DNA from: JAHEFT01 sp963700705
GTDB taxonomy: Bacteria; Pseudomonadota; Gammaproteobacteria; Xanthomonadales; SZUA-36
Assembly (NCBI GenBank): GCA_963700705.1
Contig: CAVOYQ010000010.1
Span: 310,001 to 374,000, forward strand
Direction of reading: 5' to 3'
Length of the DNA: 64,000 nucleotides
The notes under the pieces are model-generated. The model was given only the letters and a program-made list of their open reading frames with translations. It did not search any database and was not told the DNA's origin. A program made the position numbers and the translations under genes. Shown here one piece after another: positions 9,464 to 18,861 of this stretch (position 1 is the stretch's first letter; each line of letters opens with the position of its first letter).

Positions 9464-10400
9464 ATGGAAAATGCAATGAATCTTAACGACGACGTCAAGG
9501 GCAAAATTGAAAACTACGTGTTGAACAACCGGGTGGTTTTGTTCATGAAAGGCACCCCGCAGCAGCCGATGTGCGGCTTTTCAGCCAAGACTGTCGCCGC
9601 GTTGAACAGCGTCGTTCCCGATTATGTCTCGGTCAACGTTCTCGAGGATTCCGATATCCGGGAAGGCATCAAGGTTTACGGTAACTGGCCCACCATTCCC
9701 CAGCTTTATATCGACGGCGAGCTGGTCGGCGGCTGCGACATCATCCTGAACATGCTGAATTCCGGCGAACTGCACCGCAGCCTGGGATTCGAAGAACCCG
9801 ACCGCACGCCCGCCGGAAGTAACGATCACCGCTGCAGCCTCGGAGAAAATCCGCGAAGCCATGCAGGGGCATGAAGGCATTGCGCTGCACTTCAATATCG
9901 ATGGCAGCTGGGACGCGCAGTTCAACCTGGCGCCGCCGCAGGGCAACGAAATCGTCAGCGAATCGAATGGCGTCAAGGTCCTGATGGACATCGCGACCGC
10001 TCAGCGGGCCCGCGGCGCCGTGATCGACTGGGTCTCGACCGTGCAGGGAGAAGGGCTGGCGATTGAACTGCCGCTGGCGCCGGCACCGGTGCGGCAGATG
10101 ACGGTCAAGGAACTGGCCGTGAAGCTCGCGGCCGGAGAAGTGACCCTGGTGGACGTCCGCGGCGCGCACGATCGGAGCCGGGCGTTTATCGAAGGCTCGC
10201 TGTTTCTCGACCGGGAAACGATGGAAGAACTCGAAAGGCTGCCCAAGGACACCGGGATCGCCTTTCTTTGCCACCATGGCAACTCGAGCATGGGCGCGGC
10301 CGAGCACTTCCGCAAGCAGGGTTTCACCAACGTCAGCAACGTGGCCGGCGGCATCCACGCCTGGTCCATGGAAATCGACCCCTCGGTCCCGACTTACTAA
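9464..10400 (+). CDS. Monothiol glutaredoxin (Grx4 type) with HesB-like and rhodanese-like domains, frameshifted
   Basis: About 310 aa in three parts. Residues 1-105 are a monothiol glutaredoxin with active site PMCGFS and the GGCDII element that binds glutathione and an Fe-S cluster. The middle (EVTITAAASEKIREAM to about residue 210) resembles an A-type/HesB fold but lacks the usual cysteines. The end is rhodanese-like: LVDVRGAHDRSRAFIEGS and LCHHGNSSMGAAEHF. In that loop the usual catalytic Cys position reads CHHGNSS. One extra C in the CCC at 9809-9811 splits the gene. Role inferred from family: Fe-S cluster trafficking. ATG 9476 is an equally possible start. Confidence 0.82.
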
Positions 10401-10417
10401 TTTTCGGAACGGGCCAT

Positions 10418-10671
10418 GTGGGAGCGGTCCATGGCCGCGAAGGTGCCACAGCCGCAGATGCTCAAGTCCCGGCTTCTTCGGCTCAATGGTCCCTGCGGGA
10501 CTCCCCTCGCGCAGCAAAAATCCTGACGGGCCGGCCTTACAGCACGTAGCCCAGGGGAACCTCTGATCGAGGGAAGCCCGCAGGGCCGGATAAGAAAGGG
10601 TGCTGGGGAACAGCCCGTCTGCCGGTGGTTCGGAGTGACTTTCACAATCGCGGCCGTGGGCCGCTCCTACA
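10418..10671 (+). repeat. REP doublet, GC-rich stem version, widely spaced
   Basis: Two inverted REP units, 10418-10440 and 10648-10671, flank about 207 bases without a gene. Each begins GTAGGAGCGG or GTGGGAGCGG and ends in CGCGA after a GC-rich palindrome. It lies between two convergent genes, and the TAG stop of xthA (10667-10669) is part of the right REP. The spacer holds the 13-mer GGAACCTCTGATC at 10556, which is also the end sequence of the MITE-like element at 13.5 kb. The same REP head occurs at 19163 and 48909. Confidence 0.75.
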
Positions 10672-11434
10672 GGTTGAATTCGGCGATGGCGGGGGCGTGG
10701 TCGGAGGGGCGCTCCTGGCGGCGCGGTTCGATATCGATGTAGCTGGCCGTGCAGCACTTCGCCATGGCTTCTGAGGCCAGCACCAGGTCAATCCGTAACC
10801 CCAGCTTGCGCCGGAACATGTTCATCCGGTAATCCCACCAGCTCCAGGTTCGCTCCTCCTGCTCGAACATCCGGAAGGTGTCCGTCAGCCCAAGATCGAG
10901 GATTTTGCCCAATGCATCGCGCTCAGGCGTGCTGCAGAGGATTTTTTCACGCCATTCCTCCGGATCGTAAACATCGCGATCATCGGGTGCGATATTGAAA
11001 TCGCCCAGCACGACCAGCTTTTCATGCTGTTTCATTTCCGAAGCCAGCCATGCCGTAACCTTTTCCAGCCAATGGATTTTGTACCCGAACTTCTCGGAAC
11101 CTACTTCGCTGCCGTTGACGACATAGAGGTTCACGATGCGGACACCACCCACCGTGGCCGCCAGGATGCGCCGTTGCGGATCATCCAGCCCCGGAACATC
11201 GGTTACCGGATCCAGTGCCTGCTCACGGCTGAGAACCGCCACGCCGTTGTAGGTTTTCTGCCCCGAAAAAACACTGTGATAACCGAGCTCCATCAGTTCA
11301 GCAACCGGAAACTTGTCGTCGGTTAACTTGGTTTCCTGCAAGGCCAGCACGTCCGGCCGGGCGACTTCGCTCCAGGCCAGGACATGCGGTAAGCGGACAT
11401 TGAGGGAGTTGACGTTCCACGAAGCGATTTTCAT
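10667..11434 (-). CDS. xthA: Exodeoxyribonuclease III
   Basis: A 255-aa AP endonuclease/3'-5' exonuclease of the EEP superfamily, acting in base-excision repair. The motifs are complete: MKIASWNVNSLNVRL at the N terminus, LALQETKL with the metal-binding Glu, VVLGDFNIAP, WSWWDYR, IDLVLAS and the C-terminal PSDHAPAIAEF with the catalytic Asp-His pair. Length is normal. The stop codon is supplied by the adjacent REP repeat. No nearby partner gene is evident. Confidence 0.96.
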   Translation of the reverse strand: MKIASWNVNSLNVRLPHVLAWSEVARPDVLALQETKLTDDKFPVAELMELGYHSVFSGQKTYNGVAVLSREQALDPVTDVPGLDDPQRRILAATVGGVRIVNLYVVNGSEVGSEKFGYKIHWLEKVTAWLASEMKQHEKLVVLGDFNIAPDDRDVYDPEEWREKILCSTPERDALGKILDLGLTDTFRMFEQEERTWSWWDYRMNMFRRKLGLRIDLVLASEAMAKCCTASYIDIEPRRQERPSDHAPAIAEFNL

Positions 11435-11474
11435 CGGCTGTTGCTCCTGTCATCAATCGGCCGGTATCGGCCGC

Positions 11475-13535
11475 TCACAATAATCCATAGCTCTCAAGCA
11501 GCGGTCCGGGCTCCGGAGGACGGCCGCGAAATGCGATGAAAGATTCCATCGCGGGCCGCGAAGCGCCGACTGACAGTATTTCCCTGCGCAGTGCATCCCC
11601 CGGTCCGGGTTCCAGCGCGCCTTCCTCGTTGAATCGGCCCCAGGCATCGGCCGCCAGCTGCTCGGCCCACAGGTAGCTGTAGTAGCCCGCCGAATAACCG
11701 CCGCCGAAAATGTGGGAGAAGCTGTTCAGAAAACGGTTCCACTCCGGCACCGGCACCACCGAGATCTGCGAGCGAACCCTGCCCAGTACGTCCAGAGGAT
11801 CGGCCGGATCTTCCGGATCGTAATCGAGGTGCAGGCGGAAGTCACAAATCGCATATTCCAGCTGGCGGACCAGGAACAGGGCTTTCTGAAAATTCCGCGA
11901 TCGCAACAGGCGGTCCTTGAGGTCGGCCGGCAGCGGTTTGCCATCAGCGTAATGACGCGCGAAGCGGGACAGTATTTTTTCCTCCCAGCACCAGTTTTCC
12001 AGCAACTGGCTGGGCAGTTCCACCGCATCCCACTCGACGCTGTTGATACCGTTGACCTGCGGCCACTCTATTTCCGTCAGCATGTGGTGCAGGCAGTGGC
12101 CAAACTCGTGGAACAGGGTCTGAACGTCGTCGTGCGTCATCAGGCAGGGCTGCTCGCCGACCGGCGGTGCAAAATTGCAGGTCAGGTAAGCAACCGGGAG
12201 CTGGACACCGGCGCCAAGTTTCCTGCGCGAAAGACAAACATCCATCCAGGCGCCGCCGCGCTTGTCCTTGCGGGCGAACAGGTCCATGTAAAGCCCGGCG
12301 AAACGGCGGCCATCGCGGTCCTCGAGCCAGTAGTAACGGACGTCCGGGTGCCAGCTGGCGATGTCCTGATCCGCAACCAGCCGGATACCGAATAACTCCC
12401 CGGTGGTGAAGAACAGCGCATCCAGCATGTGTTCGAGCGGAAAATAGGGTTTCAATTCTTCATCGGACAGGTGCAGCTCCGCCTGGCGATACCGCTCGGA
12501 CCAGTACGCCACGTCCCAGGCATCGAGTGGCAGCACGGCGCCCTGCCGGCCTGCAAACTCCTGGAGCTCCGCGTATTGCTTTTGTGCCGCGGGACGCGCC
12601 TGTGCTGCGAGACTGTCCAGGAAGTCGAGCACCGACCCGGGGGTTTCCGCCATTCTGCGCGACAGGGCATATGCCACGTAGTTGTCAAAACCCAGGAGCC
12701 GGGCGAGTTGGTGCCGCAGAGCGAGCATTTCCTCGATCAGCGGCATGTTGTCCCATTTTCCGGGAATCGGCCCCTGGTCCGATGCGCGGGTGACGTATGC
12801 GGTGTAGACTTCGCGCCGCAATTCGCGGTCCTCCGCGTGCGTCATTACCGCATTGAACGATGGCGCGCTGAGATCCACCAGCCAGCCGGTTTTATCATGC
12901 TGCTTCGCGATACCTCTCAACAGGTTCAACTCGGCCCGGGGTAAACCCTTCAACCGTGAGTTCTCTTCCAGGTGCAGCGTCCAGGCTTGCGTTGCATCAA
13001 TCAGGTTCTCGGAGAATTTCGACCCCAGTTTGCTGAGGCGCATCACCAGGTCGCGGTAGGTCTCCTGGTCTTTTTCCGGGAGATCGACCCCGGCGAGGTG
13101 AAAATCGCGTAATTCGAGTTCAACGATCCGCTGTTGCACCGGTGTCAGGGCCGCAAAGTCCGCGGACTGCCTGAGTTCCCGGTAAGCCTGGAAAATTCCC
13201 GGATGCTGCTGCCGCCAGTTTTCGTGCTCGGTCAACCTTTCCAGGCCCTCGTTGAACGCTTTACGGAGTTTTTTATTCCCCGCGACGGAGTTGAGGTGTG
13301 ATACGGGCGACCAGGCGCGTCCCAGTTCATCAGCCCAGGCCGCTTCTGACTCGACCATGGACCAGCCCTTCCCCGCTCCGCTCTCCAGCAAAGCCTCCAT
13401 GCCGCCTTGATAAGTCTGCAGCAACTCTTCAAGCGCGGGCATCACGTCCTCCGGTTTGATGACCGTAAAGTCCGGAAGCCGGGTCGATGACCCGGCGTGA
13501 AGGAGTGGATTTTGCTTTTCGGAATTGTCTTTCAT
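11475..13535 (-). CDS. prlC: Oligopeptidase A (M3 zinc metallopeptidase)
   Basis: A 686-aa cytosolic M3 peptidase that degrades signal peptides and other short peptides. The zinc motif is HEFGHCLHHML (HExxH), with the downstream Glu in GINSVEWDAVELPSQ. The open frame reaches 13592, but ATG 13535 (MKDNSEKQNPLLHAG) is chosen because it matches the usual 680-aa length and because the extra codons lie inside the inverted-repeat element at 13542. The element therefore supplies the ribosome-binding region (AGAGG) and probably the promoter. Confidence 0.95.
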   Translation of the reverse strand: MKDNSEKQNPLLHAGSSTRLPDFTVIKPEDVMPALEELLQTYQGGMEALLESGAGKGWSMVESEAAWADELGRAWSPVSHLNSVAGNKKLRKAFNEGLERLTEHENWRQQHPGIFQAYRELRQSADFAALTPVQQRIVELELRDFHLAGVDLPEKDQETYRDLVMRLSKLGSKFSENLIDATQAWTLHLEENSRLKGLPRAELNLLRGIAKQHDKTGWLVDLSAPSFNAVMTHAEDRELRREVYTAYVTRASDQGPIPGKWDNMPLIEEMLALRHQLARLLGFDNYVAYALSRRMAETPGSVLDFLDSLAAQARPAAQKQYAELQEFAGRQGAVLPLDAWDVAYWSERYRQAELHLSDEELKPYFPLEHMLDALFFTTGELFGIRLVADQDIASWHPDVRYYWLEDRDGRRFAGLYMDLFARKDKRGGAWMDVCLSRRKLGAGVQLPVAYLTCNFAPPVGEQPCLMTHDDVQTLFHEFGHCLHHMLTEIEWPQVNGINSVEWDAVELPSQLLENWCWEEKILSRFARHYADGKPLPADLKDRLLRSRNFQKALFLVRQLEYAICDFRLHLDYDPEDPADPLDVLGRVRSQISVVPVPEWNRFLNSFSHIFGGGYSAGYYSYLWAEQLAADAWGRFNEEGALEPGPGDALRREILSVGASRPAMESFIAFRGRPPEPGPLLESYGLL

Positions 13536-13541
13536 AATATC

Positions 13542-13885
13542 AAGGAACCTCTGATCAATTATGCGCGGGCGCGACGGTGTCTTTGCGGGCACTCCGGTCC
13601 GCTTTTGGTGAGCGTGGTTGGGTGATTCCCAATGAACGAATCAAAACGGGGCGGAGGGCCCGCAAAGGCCCGTCCCGTAAGGGTTTCACCGCAAAAGCCG
13701 CATCTCGCACACAGCCCGCCTCGGCCATAGCGATGGCTATGGCGACGCGCAACGGCATTCCGGCAGGTCTTCTTTGCCTTCGGCAAAACCGCCCTGCCTT
13801 CATTGCCTGCGCTCGGCCCGCTGCGCACAATCTGCGGCTTTTGCAGTAGAAACGCGCTCCGTGCATAATTGATCAGAGGTTCCTT
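13542..13885. mobile_element. 344-bp MITE-like element with 23-bp perfect terminal inverted repeats
   Basis: The ends are perfect inverted repeats (13542-13564 and 13863-13885), starting AAGGAACCTCTGATCAATTA, and they continue imperfectly inward for about ten more bases. Inside are nested palindromes: GCAAAAGCCGCA at 13691-13702 pairs with 13833-13844; GCCATAGC at 13724-13731 pairs with 13736-13743; and TTTGCC/GGCAAA around 13790. Short open frames exist but none looks like a protein. No adjacent target-site duplication is seen; CATAAT occurs 3 bases outside each end. It fills the divergent region between prlC and the next gene. A related 13-base end sequence occurs at 10556. Confidence 0.7.
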
Positions 13886-13942
13886 AACCATAATCGAACC
13901 GCGAATGGTAGCATGGTTGCCAATTCCATAAAGGACTCCTGT

Positions 13943-14476
13943 ATGAAGTTTTTACTCATCCTGGCGCTGATGTTGCCGGTGGCCGCCGGCGCCCAGGAAC
14001 CGGACTCCACCGGTCCGGCGCCCGTAACCCCGTGCCATTCAGCCGGTTATCACCAGTTTGATTTCTGGATTGGCGACTGGGACGTCACTTCCGGCGGCCA
14101 GCCGGCAGGCACGAACTCGATCCACCCGATTCACAACGGCTGTGCGCTGCAGGAAAACTGGCAGGGCGCCGGAGAGGGTGGTATCAGCGGAACCAGTTTC
14201 AATATTTACGACCAGGCTACCGGCCACTGGCACCAGACCTGGGTAGACAGCAGCGGAACGCTGCTGCTGCTGGACGGTGGCCTTGTCGAGGGCGCCATGG
14301 TGCTGAGCGGACAGCGGCCTGCCCGTGACGGCAGCGGCATGGTGCTGCACCGGATCAGCTGGACACCCAATGCCGATGGCACGGTTCGCCAGTTGTGGGA
14401 AGCCAGCAAGGACGATGGCGGCACCTGGGCGGTATTGTTCGACGGGCTGTACGCGCGGTCGCCTGCTGATTCATGA
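13943..14476 (+). CDS. Secreted DUF1579-like protein
   Basis: A 177-aa protein with a cleavable signal peptide (MKFLLILALMLPVAAGAQE). The mature part has FDFWIGDWDV (residues ~45-54), then a pattern of repeated WT/WE beta strands up to the end, as in lipocalin-like DUF1579 proteins of unknown function. ATG 13943 is chosen over the upstream ATG 13913 because it is preceded by AAAGGA at the right distance and opens the signal peptide. It overlaps dgkA by 4 bases. Confidence 0.75.
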   Translation: MKFLLILALMLPVAAGAQEPDSTGPAPVTPCHSAGYHQFDFWIGDWDVTSGGQPAGTNSIHPIHNGCALQENWQGAGEGGISGTSFNIYDQATGHWHQTWVDSSGTLLLLDGGLVEGAMVLSGQRPARDGSGMVLHRISWTPNADGTVRQLWEASKDDGGTWAVLFDGLYARSPADS

Positions 14477-14841
14477 AAAAGAGCAAAACCGGACTCCAGC
14501 GCTGGATAGACGCGACCGGATATTCGATCAAGGGAATCAAGGCCTGCTGGCAAAACGAGGCGGCGTTCCGGCAGGATGTGTTGTTGTCGGTGGTGCTGTT
14601 CGGCGCTTCATTTTTTCTGGCCCGCTCGGTCGAACAGTGGTTGTTGCTGGTTTTCCCGCTGTTTCTGATCCTGATTGTCGAATTGTTGAACTCGGCGGTT
14701 GAAAACGCTGTCGACCGTATCGGTAGTGAAATGCACCATCTTTCCGCCCGCGCCAAGGACATGGGGTCAGCCGCCGTGCTGTTCTGCCTGATCCTGATCG
14801 GACTGAGCTGGATTACCATTGCCTGGCAAAACCTGACCTAG
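14473..14841 (+). CDS. dgkA: Diacylglycerol kinase
   Basis: A 122-aa integral membrane kinase with three membrane segments that phosphorylates diacylglycerol, recycling it from envelope glycan synthesis. Visible motifs are ATGYSIKGIKACWQNEAAFRQD at the N terminus (in part) and the conserved ELLNSAVENAVDRI helix, followed by HHLSARAKDMGSAAV. All catalytic Glu and Asn positions of that helix are present. ATGA overlap with the preceding gene indicates coupling. Confidence 0.95.
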   Translation: MKKSKTGLQRWIDATGYSIKGIKACWQNEAAFRQDVLLSVVLFGASFFLARSVEQWLLLVFPLFLILIVELLNSAVENAVDRIGSEMHHLSARAKDMGSAAVLFCLILIGLSWITIAWQNLT

Positions 14842-14851
14842 AGAATCCGAT

Positions 14852-15304
14852 ATGAAGCCCGTAAACACCCCCGTTCGAAAATCCACCGCACTCGTTTTCC
14901 TGGCCGTTCTGGTACTTGCTTCCTGCGTCCCCCCCAACCAGATGGAGAAAAGCAAGGGCGAGACCCTGGACCAGTACGAAACCATTGTCCGTTGGAGCCA
15001 ATGGGATGCGGCCGCGGACTTCATAGCGCCTGAATACATGGCTGAACACCCGATCAGCCGCCTGGAAATGGACCGGCTCCGGCTATTCCGGGTGACCTCT
15101 TACACACTGCGGTCAGCCGCTTCAGCGAACGAAGGCTTGACGGTCTTGCAGACCGTGGAACTCAAAATGTTCAATACCCAGCAGGCGGTGGAGCGCACCG
15201 TGATCCAGGAACAGGAGTGGCGCTACCATGAAACCTGTCATTGCTGGTTGCTTCACAGCGGCATGCCCGACCCCACCAACGGTACTAAAAGCCGTAAACG
15301 CTGA
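14852..15304 (+). CDS. Putative lipoprotein, 150 aa, unknown function
   Basis: The N terminus is a lipoprotein signal (STALVFLAVLVLASC) with lipobox LASC. The mature part is short and polar, has a YETIVRWSQWDAAADFIAP stretch and two close Cys residues in HETCHCWLL near the end. I do not recognise a named domain; it resembles small proteobacterial lipoproteins of unknown function. It lies 10 bases after dgkA and its 3' end overlaps the convergent SDR gene by 20 bases. Confidence 0.7.
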   Translation: MKPVNTPVRKSTALVFLAVLVLASCVPPNQMEKSKGETLDQYETIVRWSQWDAAADFIAPEYMAEHPISRLEMDRLRLFRVTSYTLRSAASANEGLTVLQTVELKMFNTQQAVERTVIQEQEWRYHETCHCWLLHSGMPDPTNGTKSRKR

Positions 15305-16057
15305 ATCCGCCGTCGACCGGCAGGCACGCACCGGTGATGTAGCCGGATGCCGGCATGCACAGGAAAGCGATCGCACGGGCGCATTCTTCGGTCTCGCCGA
15401 CCCGGCCCATCGGTGTCCGGTCCAGAACCTCTTTGCGGTAGGCCGGATCGGCCAATACCTGGTCGGCAAGCGGCGTGCGGATATACCAGGGGGCGACCGC
15501 ATTGACCCGGATGCCTTCTCTGGCCCACTCAACGGCCAGGTTTCGGGTCAACTGGATCATCGCCGCCTTGCTCATGCCGTACGGCGCCCCGGTTCGCAAA
15601 TGGGTGAGCCCCGCTACTGAGGCATTATTGACGACGCATGAAGGCGCCCCTTCGAGCAACAGCGGGTGCAGCAGGCGGCACATCTCGAAACAGGAAACCA
15701 GGTTGGTTTCCTGCACATGGCGATACTCCTCGAGGCTGAGTTCGGTCATTCTTTTGCGGATATTGGTGCCGGAGTTGTTTACCAGGATGTTGAGCGGCGA
15801 CCGTCACCTGGTTTACTACGTGTTGCCGGCCTTCCACGGTCGCCAGGTCTGCCGGAATTGATTCAACCAGGCTTCCCGGCAATCTGCAAAGTAATTTCTG
15901 CCCGGGCTTTTTCCAGCCTGGCGGCATTTCGCGCCACCAGCACCAGGCTCGCACCCAGCGATGCCAGTTCAAGGGCCGTCGCCAGGCCGATCCCGCTGCT
16001 GCCGCCGGTGATCAGGGCGCGCGCGCCGTCGAGCCGCCAGGGTGAATTACTCGACAT
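15285..16057 (-). CDS. SDR-family oxidoreductase, tropinone-reductase-like, with two frameshifts
   Basis: A classical short-chain dehydrogenase of about 255 aa, split over three frames. N terminus: ALITGGSSGIGLATA, the TGxxxGxG cofactor motif. Middle: LVNNSGTNIRKRMTE, the NNSG motif. C-terminal part: the YGMSK active site with its preceding Ser, then VNAVAPWYIRTPL. One extra base at about 15876 (CCC in the plus strand) and one at about 15796 (GG) explain the breaks. NNxGTNIRK is typical of tropinone reductase-like SDRs, whose bacterial substrates are unknown. The N terminus overlaps the end of sppA. Confidence 0.83.
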
Positions 16058-17894
16058 CGCAGAGACAATGAGCCGCAATGGTCAGGCTGTCGTTGCTGCG
16101 GACCAGCACATTCAGGTCGCTGACGATGTTTTCCAACAGGGTGTTGTGCAAGCCACCCAACCCGGAAAACCCCGGCCCCAGGTGCGCCATGGCGCTGCCC
16201 ACCATCTCGAACAGAAAGGATTCAAACGCGCTGAGTTCCCACTCGTCATAGACGGCCTGGTAATCGGACCCCAGCCCCGCGATGCGGGCAGCCGCATCCA
16301 CCGCCTGCTGCAGGGTGCCGGTCTGGTCGACCAGGCCGCGGTCCTTGGCCTGGCTGCCGCTCCATACCCGGCCCTGCGCGACCTTGTTGACGGCCTCCGG
16401 CGTCATTTGCCGGGATTGCGCCACCAGTGCGATGAAATCATCATAGGTGCGTTCCGTGGCGTGCTGAAAAATTCGCTTGAGATCCGGGTCGAGCGGCATA
16501 TCCAGGCGCAGTTTGCCGGCCAGCGCCGTGGTGCCGACGCCGTCCGTATGGATCCCCAGTTTTTCCAGCGGCTTTGAAAACGTTGGCAGGATGCCGAAAA
16601 CGCCGATCGAACCCGTGATCGTGGAAGGGCTGGCCCAGACTTCGTCCGCGCTCATGGCGATCCAGTAACCGCCGGAAGCCGCAACATCCCCCATGGAAAC
16701 CACCACGGTCTTGCCCATCTCTCTCAGGGCCTGGATTTCACGGCGGATTTTCTCCGACGCGAAAGCATCGCCGCCGGGACTGTCGATCCGTAAAACGACC
16801 GCCTTGGTATTCTTGTCTTCCGCGATTGACCGCAATTTTTCAGACAGGGTCGCGGCGCCGATCGTTCCCTGGGGCTGGGTCCCGCTGACAATTTCACCTT
16901 CCGCCACGACGATAACGACTTTTTGCGCCTTGTCCGGGCGGCTCTGCCGGTCGGTCAGCGCCAGGTATTTCTCAAAGTCCAGTTGCCGGAAACCCTCACT
17001 GCCTTCACCTGCCGCGCCCAGGCTTTCCAGCTCCAGGTTCGCTTCCGGCCGGCTCACCAGTTTGTCGACCAGGCCGAGGTCCAGCGCAAACCGTGCAAAG
17101 TCACCGTCCACGGCTTCCAGGCGATCGGCGAAATGGTTGATGGAATCGGACAGGTTCTCGAGCGGCACGCCGCGCTCGCGGGATATGGCTTCCAGGTATT
17201 GTTGCCACAGGCTGCTGATCCAGAACAGGTTGGCTTCCTTCGCCTCCGGCGACATGTCGTTGCGAATGTAAGGCTCCATCGCCGATTTGAATTTTCCAAC
17301 CCGGAACAGGTTGACTTCCACCTCGAGTTTATCCAGGCCTTCCGCGTAAAACTGGCGGTAGGTCGAAAATCCGTCAATCCAGACCATGCCCTTGGGGTTA
17401 AGCCATATTTCATCAGCCATGGCGGCAAGAAAGTACTGCTGCTGGCCGAGATTGTCCGCCAGGGCGACGACCGGCTTACCGGATTCCCGGAAATAGGTGA
17501 TCGCCGCTTCCAGTTCGAACAGGGAAGCCAGCCCGATCCGCCTGAGGTTGGTCGGGTCGATCACCAGCCTGATGATCCGGTCATCGTCAGCAGCCCTGCG
17601 CACCGCTTCGGTCAGGTCCCGCAGGCGCGTTTCCGGGCGCTCCCCCTCGGTGACCTGTTGCAGGGCAAAGTCCAGCGGCGTCCCACTGTACTGCTCGACC
17701 ACGTCCCCGTACGGCTGAAGAACCAGGGCCGTATCAGGCTGGATGATCAGCGTCTCCTCGGTATCGATCAACGCCATCAGCACGAAGTACAGGATCAGCA
17801 GGAAAACCAGGTTGAGGGTGAGTTTCCGGGCGCCGTCTATGAAATGCCAGATGCCGAGGAAAAATCTCGAAAAAATCGAACGTTTGGGGGTCAT
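16047..17894 (-). CDS. sppA: Signal peptide peptidase SppA, long (67K) type
   Basis: A 615-aa inner-membrane serine protease with one N-terminal membrane segment and two tandem peptidase S49 domains, acting on cleaved signal peptides. The catalytic Lys is in RVGKFKSAMEPYI (first domain) and the catalytic Ser in MGDVAASGGYWIA (second domain), followed by SPSTITGSIGVFG. Length matches the E. coli-type long form. It diverges from the psp genes, with about 240 bases between them. Confidence 0.95.
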   Translation of the reverse strand: MTPKRSIFSRFFLGIWHFIDGARKLTLNLVFLLILYFVLMALIDTEETLIIQPDTALVLQPYGDVVEQYSGTPLDFALQQVTEGERPETRLRDLTEAVRRAADDDRIIRLVIDPTNLRRIGLASLFELEAAITYFRESGKPVVALADNLGQQQYFLAAMADEIWLNPKGMVWIDGFSTYRQFYAEGLDKLEVEVNLFRVGKFKSAMEPYIRNDMSPEAKEANLFWISSLWQQYLEAISRERGVPLENLSDSINHFADRLEAVDGDFARFALDLGLVDKLVSRPEANLELESLGAAGEGSEGFRQLDFEKYLALTDRQSRPDKAQKVVIVVAEGEIVSGTQPQGTIGAATLSEKLRSIAEDKNTKAVVLRIDSPGGDAFASEKIRREIQALREMGKTVVVSMGDVAASGGYWIAMSADEVWASPSTITGSIGVFGILPTFSKPLEKLGIHTDGVGTTALAGKLRLDMPLDPDLKRIFQHATERTYDDFIALVAQSRQMTPEAVNKVAQGRVWSGSQAKDRGLVDQTGTLQQAVDAAARIAGLGSDYQAVYDEWELSAFESFLFEMVGSAMAHLGPGFSGLGGLHNTLLENIVSDLNVLVRSNDSLTIAAHCLCDVE

Positions 17895-18080
17895 GGGGTT
17901 TTCCAGTGGATTTGAGTCTATTTTATGGGCCTTACCCGTCTCTTCACAATGCCGAAAGTACCGCCTTCGACATCCGGACCGTCCGGCCTCGCCAAGAAAT
18001 TGTCAATTCCGCCACGTGAACTGCTGGACAGCAGCATTCAGGCAGCCTTATCTTTATGTTTTCCGGATACTTTTAACACT

Positions 18081-18094
18081 GGCACGAATTCTGC
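18081..18094 (+). promoter_or_regulatory. Sigma-54-type promoter for pspA
   Basis: The sequence CTGGCACGAATTCTGCAT fits the -24/-12 consensus: GG at 18081-18082, then exactly ten bases, then GC at 18093-18094. The pspA start codon is 44 bases further on, with AGGAGA at its ribosome site. PspA genes in other proteobacteria are transcribed by sigma-54 with the activator PspF, so location and sequence agree. No pspF gene is in the window. Confidence 0.72.
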
Positions 18095-18137
18095 ATCAGG
18101 TAAGCTACCAATAGCCATTCAATTACAGGAGATATTC

Positions 18138-18861
18138 ATGGGAGCCTTTTCTCGCCTTCGTTATGTCATTGCGGCCAACGTCAATTCGTTGATCGAAAAA
18201 GCCGAAGACCCCGAAAAACTGCTACGCGCACTGATCCGCGAGATGGAAGACGCCAGCGAGGAAGCCCGCGCCGCATGCGGCGAACTGCTGGCGGAACAGC
18301 AACGGCTCAATCGCCTTGAGACCCAGTTGACCGAAGAAACCGCCCAGTGGCAGGGGCGGGCGGAAAAGGCAGTGGCCCAAAACCGCGACGACCTGGCCCG
18401 CGCCGCGCTCAAAGCCAAGGCCGAACTGGCCCAGCGCCACCAGGCTGTCAGCGATGAGCAACAGCGGGTGAAGGAACGGGTCGCCCAAATGGAAGCGGAC
18501 ATGGTCACCCTGAAGACCAAGCTGGCCGACGCCAAGGTCAAGCTCAAAGGCCTGGGAGCCGGCAGGCATCCGCGCGCGGTGACGGCACAGGCCGATGAAA
18601 AGCTGACCCCGGGTGAGCGCAAGATCCGCCGGGCCATGGGCAGGTTCGACCGCCTCCAGTCCCAGGTGGACAACCTGGAAGCCCGTGTCCGGTCCTACGA
18701 AGTTGGCGGAACCGTTACCACGGCCTGGGGTGAATCAGCGGCCGGCACGATGGATCCGGTGATCGAGGAAGAACTGGAACAACTGAAAAAGAAGGTCGCA
18801 GGTGCTGAACCGCAAGCGGCCAGAAGCCCGGGTCGAAGAGGAGTCTGTCGAATCATCATGA
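18138..18861 (+). CDS. pspA: Phage shock protein A
   Basis: A PspA/IM30-family coiled-coil protein of about 240 aa that binds the inner membrane under stress. It begins MGAFSRLRYVIAANVNSLIE and continues with long Glu/Lys/Gln-rich coiled coil (residues 25-185). ATG 18138 has AGGAGA upstream and follows the sigma-54-type promoter. The raw frame runs on into PspC, but an extra C at 18810-18811 explains this: in the corrected frame the protein ends KRPEARVEEESVESS and its TGA (18859-18861) overlaps the PspC ATG. Confidence 0.88.

Noticed and set aside
13577..13849. A 90-aa protein in the element at 13.5 kb
   Set aside because: It lies wholly within the palindrome-rich element, has biased composition and no ribosome site, and the other strand holds equally long frames.
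13533..13894. CATAAT as target-site duplication of the MITE-like element
   Set aside because: The two copies are each 3 bases away from the inverted ends and not directly next to them, so they do not have the form of a simple duplication.
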